From: an uncultured Prevotellaceae bacterium
GTDB lineage: Bacteria > Bacteroidota > Bacteroidia > Bacteroidales > Bacteroidaceae
Length of the DNA: 64,000 nt
Direction: 5' to 3'
Assembly: GCA_902778535.1 (NCBI GenBank)
Contig: CACYYG010000002.1
Location: 14,211 to 78,210 of the forward strand
The notes beneath the pieces were generated by a model. It made no database searches and had not been told where the DNA came from. It worked only from the letters and a program-made list of their open reading frames with translations. Within the stretch, counting starts at the first letter, position 1. Each line of letters begins with the position of its first letter. The translations under genes and the position numbers were made by a program. Positions 37,758 to 45,548 of this stretch are shown here, in pieces.

Positions 37758-38444
37758 ATGAGAGAAAACAATCTTGATATTTATCTTGATGAAATAGGCC
37801 GCACGCCGCTGCTGACAGAAGAGCAGGAGCGGCTGTTGGCGGAGCAAATTCACAAAGGCGACGAGCGCGCCCTCAACAAACTGGTGGAATCCAACCTGCG
37901 CCTCGTGGTGGCGGCTGCAAGGCCCTATCAGGGCAAGGGCATCAGCATCGACGACCTCATCAGCGAGGGTAATATCGGACTGATGAAGGCTGCCGCGAAA
38001 TACAATCCTGAAGGACGGGAGATTCGTTTTGCAGGCTATGCAATGCCCATCATTCGCAGGCAAATCGAAAAAGCACTCGACAGCCTCAATCCGCCAACCC
38101 CACAAAGCACGCTTCAGCCACAACATCTGCAAAAATCCACCGCCTCACTCGACGCTCCTCTCGGCATCAAGCCTAATTTGAGCTTGTTGTCGGTGCTTGC
38201 CGACAATAGCCAGCCGCCTACCGACAACCGCCTCTATAGTGGAGCGCAGCTGGAGGCAATTGAGCGCGCACTTAGTTGTCTGAACGAGCGCGAGCACAGT
38301 GTCATCACCGCCTATTTCGGCATCAATCAGGAGCACGCCACAATGGCAGAAATTGCTTCAGATTTGGGACTGAAGCGTGAGCGCGTCAGGCAAATACGCG
38401 ACCGCGCCGTGCTTAGGATGAAGGTTTTTCTGCGCTCGCTATAA
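37758..38444 (+). CDS. Shortened RpoD-like sigma-70 factor
   Basis: The 228-residue protein follows Bacteroidetes RpoD in order but is reduced. Region 1.2 is DIYLDEIGRTPLLTEEQERL. Region 2 (ALNKLVESNLRLVVAAARPY; GISIDDLISEGNIGLMKAA; REIRFAGYAMPIIRRQIEKAL) lacks the usual Trp residues (ATWWIRQAI in RpoD). The chain then passes directly to a 3.2-like stretch (SLDAPLGIKPNLSLLSVLAD) and to region 4 with DNA-binding ATMAEIASDLGLKRERVRQI. Sigma regions 3.0-3.1 are essentially missing. It is probably an alternative sigma factor derived from RpoD; its targets are unknown. Confidence 0.85.
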   Translation: MRENNLDIYLDEIGRTPLLTEEQERLLAEQIHKGDERALNKLVESNLRLVVAAARPYQGKGISIDDLISEGNIGLMKAAAKYNPEGREIRFAGYAMPIIRRQIEKALDSLNPPTPQSTLQPQHLQKSTASLDAPLGIKPNLSLLSVLADNSQPPTDNRLYSGAQLEAIERALSCLNEREHSVITAYFGINQEHATMAEIASDLGLKRERVRQIRDRAVLRMKVFLRSL

Positions 38445-38480
38445 AGTTATTTCAAGAACGAAACGTTCAATAAAAAACAC

Positions 38481-40148
38481 CTACTTCCCGTATTTCTCAA
38501 TCAACGCATCGGCTTGAGCATCACCCAGTTCTTTAGCGCGTTGCAGGCTCTTCACGCCCTCGGCCTTGTCGCCCTTCAAACATAGTGCCAGCCCGAGGAA
38601 AAGATGCCCGTCGCTGTATGATGGAACAAGTGCGATGCACTTGCGCGCCGTTTCTATGGCTTCGTCGTAAAGCCCCACGCGAACCTCCAAGGAGGCCTTC
38701 TCAGCATAGTAGACTTCCTGATTCGGATTCAGCTCAATGGCCTTCGCGATGTCGTTCAGAGCCAGTTGGAAGATGCGGCCGCCCTGCTCAGCCTGGAAAC
38801 GCAGATAGTAGAAGCGGTCGTTTATCTGCGTCATCATCAGCTTCTCGTAGTCATTGAGGTCATTGACGGCATCACGGTACTTGCCGGCCTCCATTCTGGC
38901 CTGTGCCCTCGTCAGGAGATAGGGAGCGGCCTCTTTCAGATAGGGCTGGGAGAACAGACTGACAGCAGAGTCGAGCAGCGCCAGATAGGCCAGCGTGTCG
39001 GTCTGCATCAGCTTGCAGGTGGCACCCTCCAAGAAAAGGTCGGGCGAGCGCAGGTCGCTGTTATACAACGTCTCGTAAACGCTGCTGGCCTCAGCATATT
39101 TCTTCTGGCCATAGAGCACGTAAGCCTGCTGCTGGCGATACAGCGGCATCGGGTTCTCGGCGTAGGCAGCCTCAGCCTCAGCCATAGCCTTGTCTAAAGA
39201 CCATTTCTCATAGGGATTCTCACTACTCTGCATCAGCACCTGATAGATGAGTCGCGAGAAGCTGTAGTGTGCCTCGTCTTTCCTCTCACCCACCTTGAGG
39301 GCCTGCTGCATGTCGGCATCGGCATCGGCAAAACGCTCCGCCTCGGCGGCCAGCTGAGCACGGGTGATATAGCCATCCTGCTCGGTAGGAAATTTGCGTA
39401 TGAAGTCGTCAACCAGATCGGCACAGGCTGCAGAGTCGAGCGACGATGGCGCCATGAAGAGTGATAGCTGGGCCTGCTTCACATCGTCGGGCAGAGCCTT
39501 TTTGACATGCGTGGCTCGCAGGGCTGGCTCGTTGATGCTCAGTCCGTTCATCTTCAGACTGTCGGCAAAAAGGGCGCTGACGGCATAGCTGAGTGTGTCG
39601 CCCTGTACGGCAGGACGCTGCATCAGGCCGAGAAGCAGGCCGTCGTCGTTCAGCAACGGAAGGCCCACGCCGTCGTCGGGCATTTGCATCCGCACGGTGT
39701 AATAGGCATAATTATTGCCAAAGGTCTCGGCCTTGCTCACTGTTCCTCCGATGGCATCCTTCGTAGCGCGGAAAGGCAGGAGCCACACGGCGGTTCCCTC
39801 GGCGGCATTGGCTGTCGAAAGTAAAACTGGCTGCGACTTCTTCACGCTTACGCGGAACTTCACCACGTCGTATGTGCTGTTGGCACCGAGTATCATTTCC
39901 ACAGGATACTCCTTGCCGGCAGCATCGATGACCACAGCAGTATATGCGCCGCGGAAAGGCTCGAAACTGCTGAGCGCCTCGCCGTTCTCGCCGACGAAGA
40001 CGCCACCGGCGCTGCCTATCAGCGAGCCAGCGGCATCGAAGGTTTTCAAAGTAAACACCGACTTGGCCGTTTTCTTCACCCACGAGGGCTGAGAAAACGA
40101 TACGCACACTACCAGCAACATGCTGGCTATCATAAAAATACGCTTCAT
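38481..40148 (-). CDS. Secreted trypsin-fold pseudoprotease with TPR repeats
   Basis: The 555-residue protein has a signal peptide (MKRIFMIASMLLVVCVSFS). Residues about 22-190 have the HtrA/trypsin layout (GGVFVGENGEALSS; YDVVKFRV; PLLNDDGLLLGLM). The catalytic His position reads SSFEPF, and the GNSGGP serine loop is replaced by DGVGLP, so it should be inactive. About eight tetratricopeptide motifs follow (for example ALNDIAKAIELNPNQEVYYAEKA in part, then EAIETARKCIALVPSYSDG). It may be a periplasmic scaffold. Its ATG overlaps the recN stop (ATGA), so it is coupled to recN. Confidence 0.8.
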   Translation of the reverse strand: MKRIFMIASMLLVVCVSFSQPSWVKKTAKSVFTLKTFDAAGSLIGSAGGVFVGENGEALSSFEPFRGAYTAVVIDAAGKEYPVEMILGANSTYDVVKFRVSVKKSQPVLLSTANAAEGTAVWLLPFRATKDAIGGTVSKAETFGNNYAYYTVRMQMPDDGVGLPLLNDDGLLLGLMQRPAVQGDTLSYAVSALFADSLKMNGLSINEPALRATHVKKALPDDVKQAQLSLFMAPSSLDSAACADLVDDFIRKFPTEQDGYITRAQLAAEAERFADADADMQQALKVGERKDEAHYSFSRLIYQVLMQSSENPYEKWSLDKAMAEAEAAYAENPMPLYRQQQAYVLYGQKKYAEASSVYETLYNSDLRSPDLFLEGATCKLMQTDTLAYLALLDSAVSLFSQPYLKEAAPYLLTRAQARMEAGKYRDAVNDLNDYEKLMMTQINDRFYYLRFQAEQGGRIFQLALNDIAKAIELNPNQEVYYAEKASLEVRVGLYDEAIETARKCIALVPSYSDGHLFLGLALCLKGDKAEGVKSLQRAKELGDAQADALIEKYGK

Positions 40149-41806
40149 ATTCTCAATAATTGCTTTGCATTTTGAATGGCGGCATCGCTGACATCGCTAC
40201 CCGACAGCATCTGGGCTATCTCACCTATACGTTCCTGCTCTGTCAGCAGTTGCATGTGAGTGGTAGTGCCCTGAGGCGTCTCGTCCTTGTAAACCTTGTA
40301 ATGCGTGGTGCCCAAAGCGGCAATCTGCGGCAAGTGCGTGATGCTCACCACCTGACGTCCGCCGGCGCCCATCTCGGCCATCAGCTTCGCCATCTGCTCG
40401 GCTATCTTGCCGCTGACGCCTGTGTCTATCTCGTCGAAGATGATGGTGGGCAGCTTCACTACGCCGCTGACCATTGCCTTCAGCGCCAGCATGACGCGGG
40501 CAATCTCGCCGCCAGAAGCTACTTGAGCCACAGGCTGTAAAGGAGACGACGTGTTGGCCGAGAAACGGAAGGCCACGCGGTCGCAACCCGATGCCGACGG
40601 CTCGCAAGCCTCCATGCTCACCTCGAAGCGGGCATGCGGCATCCCAAGCGCCACTAAGCGCTGCGCCATCTGCTCCTGAATCAGGCGGGCACCCTCTTTG
40701 CGCTGCTTTGTCAATGCTCCGCCTTTCTTTTTACAGTCGGCGTAGAGCTGTTGCACTTCGCGCTCTTTGTCAGCAAGCAACTCGCTTCCGCCTTCGATGG
40801 TTTGCAGGCGCCGGTCGAGGTCTGCTTGAAGAGCCAGAAGCGCTGCAACGCTCTCAACGCGGTACTTTTTCTGTAAATCGTAGATGCGGTCAAGACGGGC
40901 GTTGATGCGGTCGAGCTCTGCAGGATCAAACTCCACATCGTCCATAGCGGCGCTCACCTCCTGAGCCACATCCTTCAGTTCTATATAGCTTTCGTCCAAG
41001 CGGGCCGCCAGTTCAGGAGCAGCAGCCAAAACGCGCTCGATGCGACGCAGCGACTGGGCAGCAGTACGCAGCTGTGTGACAATGCCTGTGCCCTCCGCCG
41101 TGAGTGCGTTGTCGGCCTCGTAAAGAGCCTGCTTGATGTCTTCAGCATGGGTCATTGTGTCGCTGCGCTGCTCCAGTTCTTCCTGCTCGCCATCGACAAG
41201 TTTGGCATTTGAGAGTTCCTCAAACTGAAACTGCATAAAGTCCTGTTGCTGACGGCTTTGCTCTATTTGTTCGCGAAGCTCTCCCAATTGTTTCTGAGCC
41301 TCATGCCAAACGCGAAAAGCCTGTGCATATTCCTCCTGCAAAACGCGGCTGTCGGCAAGGATGTCGACCACGCTCAACTGGAAATCATGCTTGCCAACAA
41401 GAAGGTTCTGATGCTGCGAATGAACGTCGATGAGGCGGTCGCCAAGTTCTTTCAGCAAGGAAAGTCCAACGGGCACGTCGTTGACAAAAGCACGGCTCTT
41501 GCCTGCGGCGGTCAGCTCGCGGCGGATAATCGTATCGTTCTTATCAGGCTCCAGATCGTTCTCGTCGAAGAACGCATCCATATCCTCATAATGCGACAAG
41601 TCGAAATGTGCCTCCACCACGCACTTGTCAGCACCCTGCTTCAGCGCCTTCATATCGGCACGCTGGCCAAGCAGCAAGCCTATGGCACCGAGAATGATGC
41701 TCTTTCCGGCGCCTGTCTCGCCTGTGATGACCGAGAAGCCGCTATGGAACTCCATATCCAGCTCGTCGATGAGCGCGAAGTTACGTATATAAAGATGTGT
41801 CAGCAA
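40145..41806 (-). CDS. recN: DNA repair protein RecN
   Basis: The 553-residue SMC-like ATPase acts in recombinational double-strand-break repair. Walker A is GETGAGKSIILGAIGLLLG, the middle is a long coiled coil (about 155-370), and the C-terminal half supplies the signature and Walker B (VASGGEIARVMLALKA; PTIIFDEIDTGVSG). The family N-terminus (MLTHLYIRNFALIDELD) begins at a TTG codon at 41806. An in-frame TGA lies two codons upstream, so no ATG start is possible there. It is preceded by tsaC and followed, by ATGA overlap, by the TPR pseudoprotease. Confidence 0.95.
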   Translation of the reverse strand: MLTHLYIRNFALIDELDMEFHSGFSVITGETGAGKSIILGAIGLLLGQRADMKALKQGADKCVVEAHFDLSHYEDMDAFFDENDLEPDKNDTIIRRELTAAGKSRAFVNDVPVGLSLLKELGDRLIDVHSQHQNLLVGKHDFQLSVVDILADSRVLQEEYAQAFRVWHEAQKQLGELREQIEQSRQQQDFMQFQFEELSNAKLVDGEQEELEQRSDTMTHAEDIKQALYEADNALTAEGTGIVTQLRTAAQSLRRIERVLAAAPELAARLDESYIELKDVAQEVSAAMDDVEFDPAELDRINARLDRIYDLQKKYRVESVAALLALQADLDRRLQTIEGGSELLADKEREVQQLYADCKKKGGALTKQRKEGARLIQEQMAQRLVALGMPHARFEVSMEACEPSASGCDRVAFRFSANTSSPLQPVAQVASGGEIARVMLALKAMVSGVVKLPTIIFDEIDTGVSGKIAEQMAKLMAEMGAGGRQVVSITHLPQIAALGTTHYKVYKDETPQGTTTHMQLLTEQERIGEIAQMLSGSDVSDAAIQNAKQLLRI

Positions 41807-41808
41807 CG

Positions 41809-41836
41809 TTCAATTATCAATGTTCAACATAAATTA
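41809..41836. repeat. 7-bp tandem repeat at the tsaC/recN junction
   Basis: Units TTCAATT, ATCAATG, TTCAACA, TAAATTA cover the gap and the tsaC stop codon. Confidence 0.6.
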
Positions 41837-42400
41837 CCTGATAACCTGCACCTCGCCGCCCATGCCCAGCTTGATGATGCTCGACGGCTGGTGGGGCTTG
41901 TGCTCCTGACGGCGCGTCCAGCACACATAGTCCACCTGCTCGATGATGCGGGGGTCGATGTCGCGATAATTCTGTGCGGGCGGCTCGCCACTGATATTCA
42001 CCGAGGTGCTGACGATAGCCTTCTGGAACCTGAAGCACAGCTCATGGCTGAAAGGCTCCTGGGTGATGCGTATGCCAATGCTACCGTCCTCGCCTATGAG
42101 GTTCGGAGCAAGATTGACGGCTCCGTCGAGAATAATGGTGGTGGGCTTTACGATGCAGTCGATGAGCTGCCAGGCCACGTCGGGCACCTGACGCACATAG
42201 CGCTGTAGGCGGGCGTCGCTGTCGACAAGGCAGATAAGTGCCTTGCGCTCGTCGCGCTGCTTGATTTTGTACACGCGGGCAACGGCCTCCTCGTTGGTGG
42301 CGTCGCAGCCTATTCCCCAAACCGTGTCCGTCGGGTAGAGAATGACCCCACCCTTCCGCAGTACGTCCACAGCCTGCCTGATATCCTGTTCCTGTGTCAT
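41834..42400 (-). CDS. tsaC: Threonylcarbamoyl-AMP synthase (Sua5/YwlC/YrdC family)
   Basis: The 188-residue enzyme makes L-threonylcarbamoyl-AMP for the t6A modification at tRNA position 37. Family motifs are GGVILYPTDTVWGIGCDATNEEAV, the nucleotide-binding KQRDERKALICLV and the later SIGIRITQEPF with STSVNISGEPPA. The ATG at 42400 (MTQEQDIRQAV) is preferred; a longer frame would start upstream of the promoter. The -7 box ends nine bases before the ATG, so the mRNA should be almost leaderless. It is cotranscribed with recN. Confidence 0.93.
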   Translation of the reverse strand: MTQEQDIRQAVDVLRKGGVILYPTDTVWGIGCDATNEEAVARVYKIKQRDERKALICLVDSDARLQRYVRQVPDVAWQLIDCIVKPTTIILDGAVNLAPNLIGEDGSIGIRITQEPFSHELCFRFQKAIVSTSVNISGEPPAQNYRDIDPRIIEQVDYVCWTRRQEHKPHQPSSIIKLGMGGEVQVIR

Positions 42401-42409
42401 AATCGCGTG

Positions 42410-42417
42410 CAAAGGTA
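42410..42417 (-). promoter_or_regulatory. -7 box of tsaC-recN
   Basis: TACCTTTG on the minus strand ends nine bases from the tsaC ATG. Confidence 0.7.
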
Positions 42418-42430
42418 CGAATAAGCGAGC

Positions 42431-42543
42431 GAACAGCAAAAGAAAAATGCGTTTTTCTTATGCTGTTCCGAGCGAAAGTGCCTTCGGCAGAAGGTCAAAG
42501 GAACACTTTTTTCCCATAACAAGCTCCTTTTCAGGAAAAAAGT
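42431..42543. promoter_or_regulatory. Consecutive inverted repeats between divergent promoters
   Basis: GAACAGCA (42431-42438) pairs with TGCTGTTC (42461-42468), and AGAAAAA with TTTTTCT inside, giving a stem of about 16 bp with one mismatch. ACTTTTTTCC (42505-42514) pairs with GGAAAAAAGT (42534-42543) just before the rlmH -7 box. A smaller GCCttCGGC lies between. The first repeat covers the expected -33 region of tsaC, the second that of rlmH. Confidence 0.55.
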
Positions 42544-42545
42544 TG

Positions 42546-42553
42546 TACCTTTG
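42546..42553 (+). promoter_or_regulatory. -7 box of rlmH
   Basis: TACCTTTG ends ten bases before the ATG at 42564. Confidence 0.72.
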
Positions 42554-42563
42554 GCGCAAAAAT

Positions 42564-43034
42564 ATGAAGACAGAGCTTATCTTAGTAGGACGTACGGCCG
42601 ACAAACACTTCCAGGCAGGCATCAGCGACTATGCAGCGCGCATCAGCCACTACATGCCGTTCAACATCAATGTCATTCCTGAGCTGCGCAACACGAAGAA
42701 CCTGACAGAAGAACAGCAGAAACAGGCCGAGGGCGAGCTGATTCTGAAGCTTCTGCAGCCCTCAGACGCGGTGGTGCTGCTCGACGAGCACGGACTAGAG
42801 CTGCGTTCCATAGAACTGGCACGCTGGCTGGAGCGTAAGCAGCAGACGGCACGCCGATTAGTGTTTGTCATAGGTGGACCTTATGGTTTCTCATCCGCCG
42901 TTTACGAGCGTGCGGACGAGAAACTGTCTTTGTCGAAACTCACGTTCTCCCATCAGATGGTACGACTGGTCTTTACAGAACAGCTCTACCGTGCCTGCAC
43001 CATCATCAAGGGCGAGCCTTATCATCACGAGTAA
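42564..43034 (+). CDS. rlmH: 23S rRNA (pseudouridine-1915-N3)-methyltransferase RlmH
   Basis: This small SPOUT methyltransferase (156 aa) methylates pseudouridine 1915 in helix 69 of 23S rRNA. The trefoil-knot motifs are clear: LLDEHGLELRS, LVFVIGGPYGFS (SAM-binding loop) and KLTFSHQMVRLVFTEQLYRA, ending GEPYHHE, which is diagnostic of RlmH. The frame extends upstream but the ATG at 42564, right after the promoter, gives the normal length. It is transcribed alone and converges with the glycine-repeat gene. Confidence 0.96.
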   Translation: MKTELILVGRTADKHFQAGISDYAARISHYMPFNINVIPELRNTKNLTEEQQKQAEGELILKLLQPSDAVVLLDEHGLELRSIELARWLERKQQTARRLVFVIGGPYGFSSAVYERADEKLSLSKLTFSHQMVRLVFTEQLYRACTIIKGEPYHHE

Positions 43035-43048
43035 TTCTAAAAGATAAA

Positions 43049-43132
43049 ACAATGACATGGTTTTAACAATCAATGTCGTGGTTTTATCAAACAATGACAT
43101 GGTTTTATCAGACCATGTCATTGTTTTAAGAA
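43049..43132. repeat. Four-unit 21-bp array with one inverted unit
   Basis: Units start at 43049, 43070, 43091 and 43112, an exact 21-bp period. Units 1 and 3 carry ACAATGACATGGT; unit 2 is TCAATGTCGTGGT; unit 4 is the reverse complement ACCATGTCATTGT. Every core is followed by TTTTA, including the inverted one, so only the core is flipped. Confidence 0.85.
43091..43124. terminator. Hairpin between convergent rlmH and glycine-repeat genes
   Basis: ACAATGACATGGT (43091-43103) and ACCATGTCATTGT (43112-43124) form a perfect 13-bp stem with an 8-base loop, followed by TTTT. It is formed by units 3 and 4 of the array and probably terminates rlmH. Confidence 0.6.
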
Positions 43133-43152
43133 ACGAAGCTTCGGAACTTGAA

Positions 43153-45540
43153 TCAATAGATTACCTTCTTGCCGTTCTTTATGTATAAATTGCCTTTCTG
43201 CGGCTTAGTAACCTTGCGGCCGAAGAGATCATAAACCCATTTTGACGATTCACTATTTTCGATTTGTTGACTCGCAATGGCTGTGGGGTCATATTCGCCG
43301 AAGTTGAGAACAAAGCCCCTGACACCTGAGCTGCTGCTTGGGTTGCCTGCTGTGAGACCTTGGTCCAACAGGAAGTAGGCGCGGCAGGCTCCGATAGTCA
43401 TCTTTGCATTGGGATAGTAGAGCGTGTTGTTGGCTCCGAGGAAGAGCTTGGTGTTGTCGACCCCGTTGATAACCACAGGATCGTAACTGCCGACAAACCG
43501 GAGTCTTCCTAATATCTCATTATCATTGCGGAAGATGAACTTGCTTTCCTGAACTTCATTTTTTATAGTCACGTTCTTGAATGTAGGATTGTCCACATTA
43601 TCACTTCTCTCCCACTTCACGATGTAAGGCCTGCCGTGTTCCATTTCGTTGGTATTGGCGAAATTCAATGTCAGTGTGCTGCCAGAGAATGATGCATCTC
43701 TGAGTTGCATAATAGTGGCGTCCTTCAACGGACAGTTATCTTTGGCCAGTTGATCTGCGCTGAGGTCGAATGGCAGACAGATGGTGTTCCATGCGCCATC
43801 CTTGTAGAGGGTGCGCCCGACGAGGGTGACGCTTTCAGCATCTTTTCCTTCGTTCTGTAAAAGTGTCAAAGAGTTGTCGGCGGCATCGGACATGCTGATT
43901 TCAACGACATGATAGCGGGCTGTCAGGGCCATATCGCCGCTGACACTATGGATTTCGCTGATGTATGTCTCACCCTCGGCAGCTGTAGGACTCTCAAGTC
44001 CGAGTTCCGTGGGGGTGCCCCTAAGCCATCCGGCGAAGGTGACCCCAGCGGGCAGATTCTCTGCAGGCGGTGCGGGCAGGGTCAAAGAGGTGCCTTTTAC
44101 CACTTGATATGTTTTCTTAGGAGTGTTTGAGTAAGAGCCGTTCTCCGCCACGTAGATGCTGATGGTGCATAGTTCCGCACGGTAGCCGCAAACGCTGCAA
44201 GTGGCATTGTCGTCAAACGTATGCTTCTCGGTGGGCGAAGTGAGGCAATAGTTGCAGTGCATGGTGTGTGTGCCGTCAGCGGTGTTGCCGTTGACGGTGT
44301 AGGTGGCACCTTCATGTTTGCAGGGTTCTATGTGAATGTCGTGGAAACCCTGTATTAAGTATCGATACACGGCGGGATATATATACTCTGAGACGCGGAG
44401 CCTCATATTGTTTCCGATGTCGAGGCGGTTGGTGCCTGCCTCGGTATCGTTAGTGCAGATGCCTTTACTGTTTGTTCCACCATGAGCGATGACGATGCCG
44501 CCGGTGATAGTGAGGTGGCCCAAAGCTGCATCTTCGCCTGCTCCGATGCCGGCTCCCTCGTCATTGCCCCAGGCTTCGACGATGCCACCGGTGATAGTGA
44601 TGGTGCCGCCATCGATACTATTGCCGATTGTTGCCTCCTCGCCACTGCCTATGCCGGCTGCGTCCTCGCCGCCGTAGGCCGTGACAGTGCCGCCGCTGAT
44701 TGTGATGGTGCCGCCGCTGCCGTTTTTGCCGCCACCTATGCCTGCGGCCCACTCGCCGCCGCGAGCATGCACTTCGCCGCCGTAGATATTGGTTGTGCCG
44801 CCATTACAACCGTCGTATCCGCCTCCATGGCCGATGCCGGCACCGTAACTGCTTCCTTCAGCATATACGGTGCCACCGTAGATGTTGGTGGTGCCGCCAC
44901 TGTGCTGGCTTCCTCCGCCGATACCTGCATATCCTCCTTTGGCGGTTACCTTACCTCCGTAAATGTTGACGGTACCGCCATTACCATGAGGGCTACCGCC
45001 AATAGCCGGTGCAAGGGCGCTTTTATTCTCGCGTCCATTGGCATCGATCTCTCCACCATGGATGGTGAGTGTGCCCATATCCGAGGAGGGATCGCCAAAA
45101 CAACCGCCAATAGGACTATATACCACCTTGTTGTCTCCATACGAGGAATGGGTCTCCTTCGATTCCGCTACGAGCCTACCGGAGTTTCTACTCTGGCCAT
45201 ATATGTTCAGGGATTGGCCCATCCCAATGGTAACCGTAGCGCTCAGCTGGGCACCATCACAAAGGATGAGGTGGGCCGGTTTCCCTTCCGGCGCAATAAG
45301 TCTAAAGCGCGCCACCTCGGATTCTTTTACAACGTACCAGCCACCGGATGCCAGTGTGACCGTCTCCGAGGGATTATTGCCCGTCAGCAAGGTGTATTCG
45401 CCGCTATTGAGGGTACGCTGCGTCTCGGTGACAGTTTTGTTTGTTGCGTCCCATCCGCGCTCAATGAAAGAGACTTCTTGGGCACTGAGCCTAATTGTAG
45501 CGCTCAACAGTGCGATAAAGAATAATGATGTTGTTTTCAT
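43153..45540 (-). CDS. Secreted glycine-rich beta-repeat protein with C-terminal sorting-like tail
   Basis: The 795-residue exported protein has a signal peptide (MKTTSLFFIALLSATIRLSA). Residues about 130-370 hold roughly seven repeats of about 24-30 residues with pattern GGTxNIYGGxVxAxGGxxxAGIGGG, probably a beta-solenoid. A CxxC pair (HCNYC, CSVC) and an InlB-like segment (GTSLTLPAPPAENLP; TFAGWLRG) follow. The C-terminus, WVYDLFGRKVTKPQ then KGNLYIKNGKKVIY, resembles the tail of the beta-helix protein at 5253. It is probably surface or extracellular. The ATG at 45540 was preferred because the longer frame overlaps the flavin-reductase stop. Confidence 0.75.
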   Translation of the reverse strand: MKTTSLFFIALLSATIRLSAQEVSFIERGWDATNKTVTETQRTLNSGEYTLLTGNNPSETVTLASGGWYVVKESEVARFRLIAPEGKPAHLILCDGAQLSATVTIGMGQSLNIYGQSRNSGRLVAESKETHSSYGDNKVVYSPIGGCFGDPSSDMGTLTIHGGEIDANGRENKSALAPAIGGSPHGNGGTVNIYGGKVTAKGGYAGIGGGSQHSGGTTNIYGGTVYAEGSSYGAGIGHGGGYDGCNGGTTNIYGGEVHARGGEWAAGIGGGKNGSGGTITISGGTVTAYGGEDAAGIGSGEEATIGNSIDGGTITITGGIVEAWGNDEGAGIGAGEDAALGHLTITGGIVIAHGGTNSKGICTNDTEAGTNRLDIGNNMRLRVSEYIYPAVYRYLIQGFHDIHIEPCKHEGATYTVNGNTADGTHTMHCNYCLTSPTEKHTFDDNATCSVCGYRAELCTISIYVAENGSYSNTPKKTYQVVKGTSLTLPAPPAENLPAGVTFAGWLRGTPTELGLESPTAAEGETYISEIHSVSGDMALTARYHVVEISMSDAADNSLTLLQNEGKDAESVTLVGRTLYKDGAWNTICLPFDLSADQLAKDNCPLKDATIMQLRDASFSGSTLTLNFANTNEMEHGRPYIVKWERSDNVDNPTFKNVTIKNEVQESKFIFRNDNEILGRLRFVGSYDPVVINGVDNTKLFLGANNTLYYPNAKMTIGACRAYFLLDQGLTAGNPSSSSGVRGFVLNFGEYDPTAIASQQIENSESSKWVYDLFGRKVTKPQKGNLYIKNGKKVIY

Positions 45541-45548
45541 TTTAATCG

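Noticed and set aside
43049-43132. Possible CRISPR array
   Set aside because: The 21-bp period with fixed TTTTA linkers leaves no spacers, and one unit is inverted.
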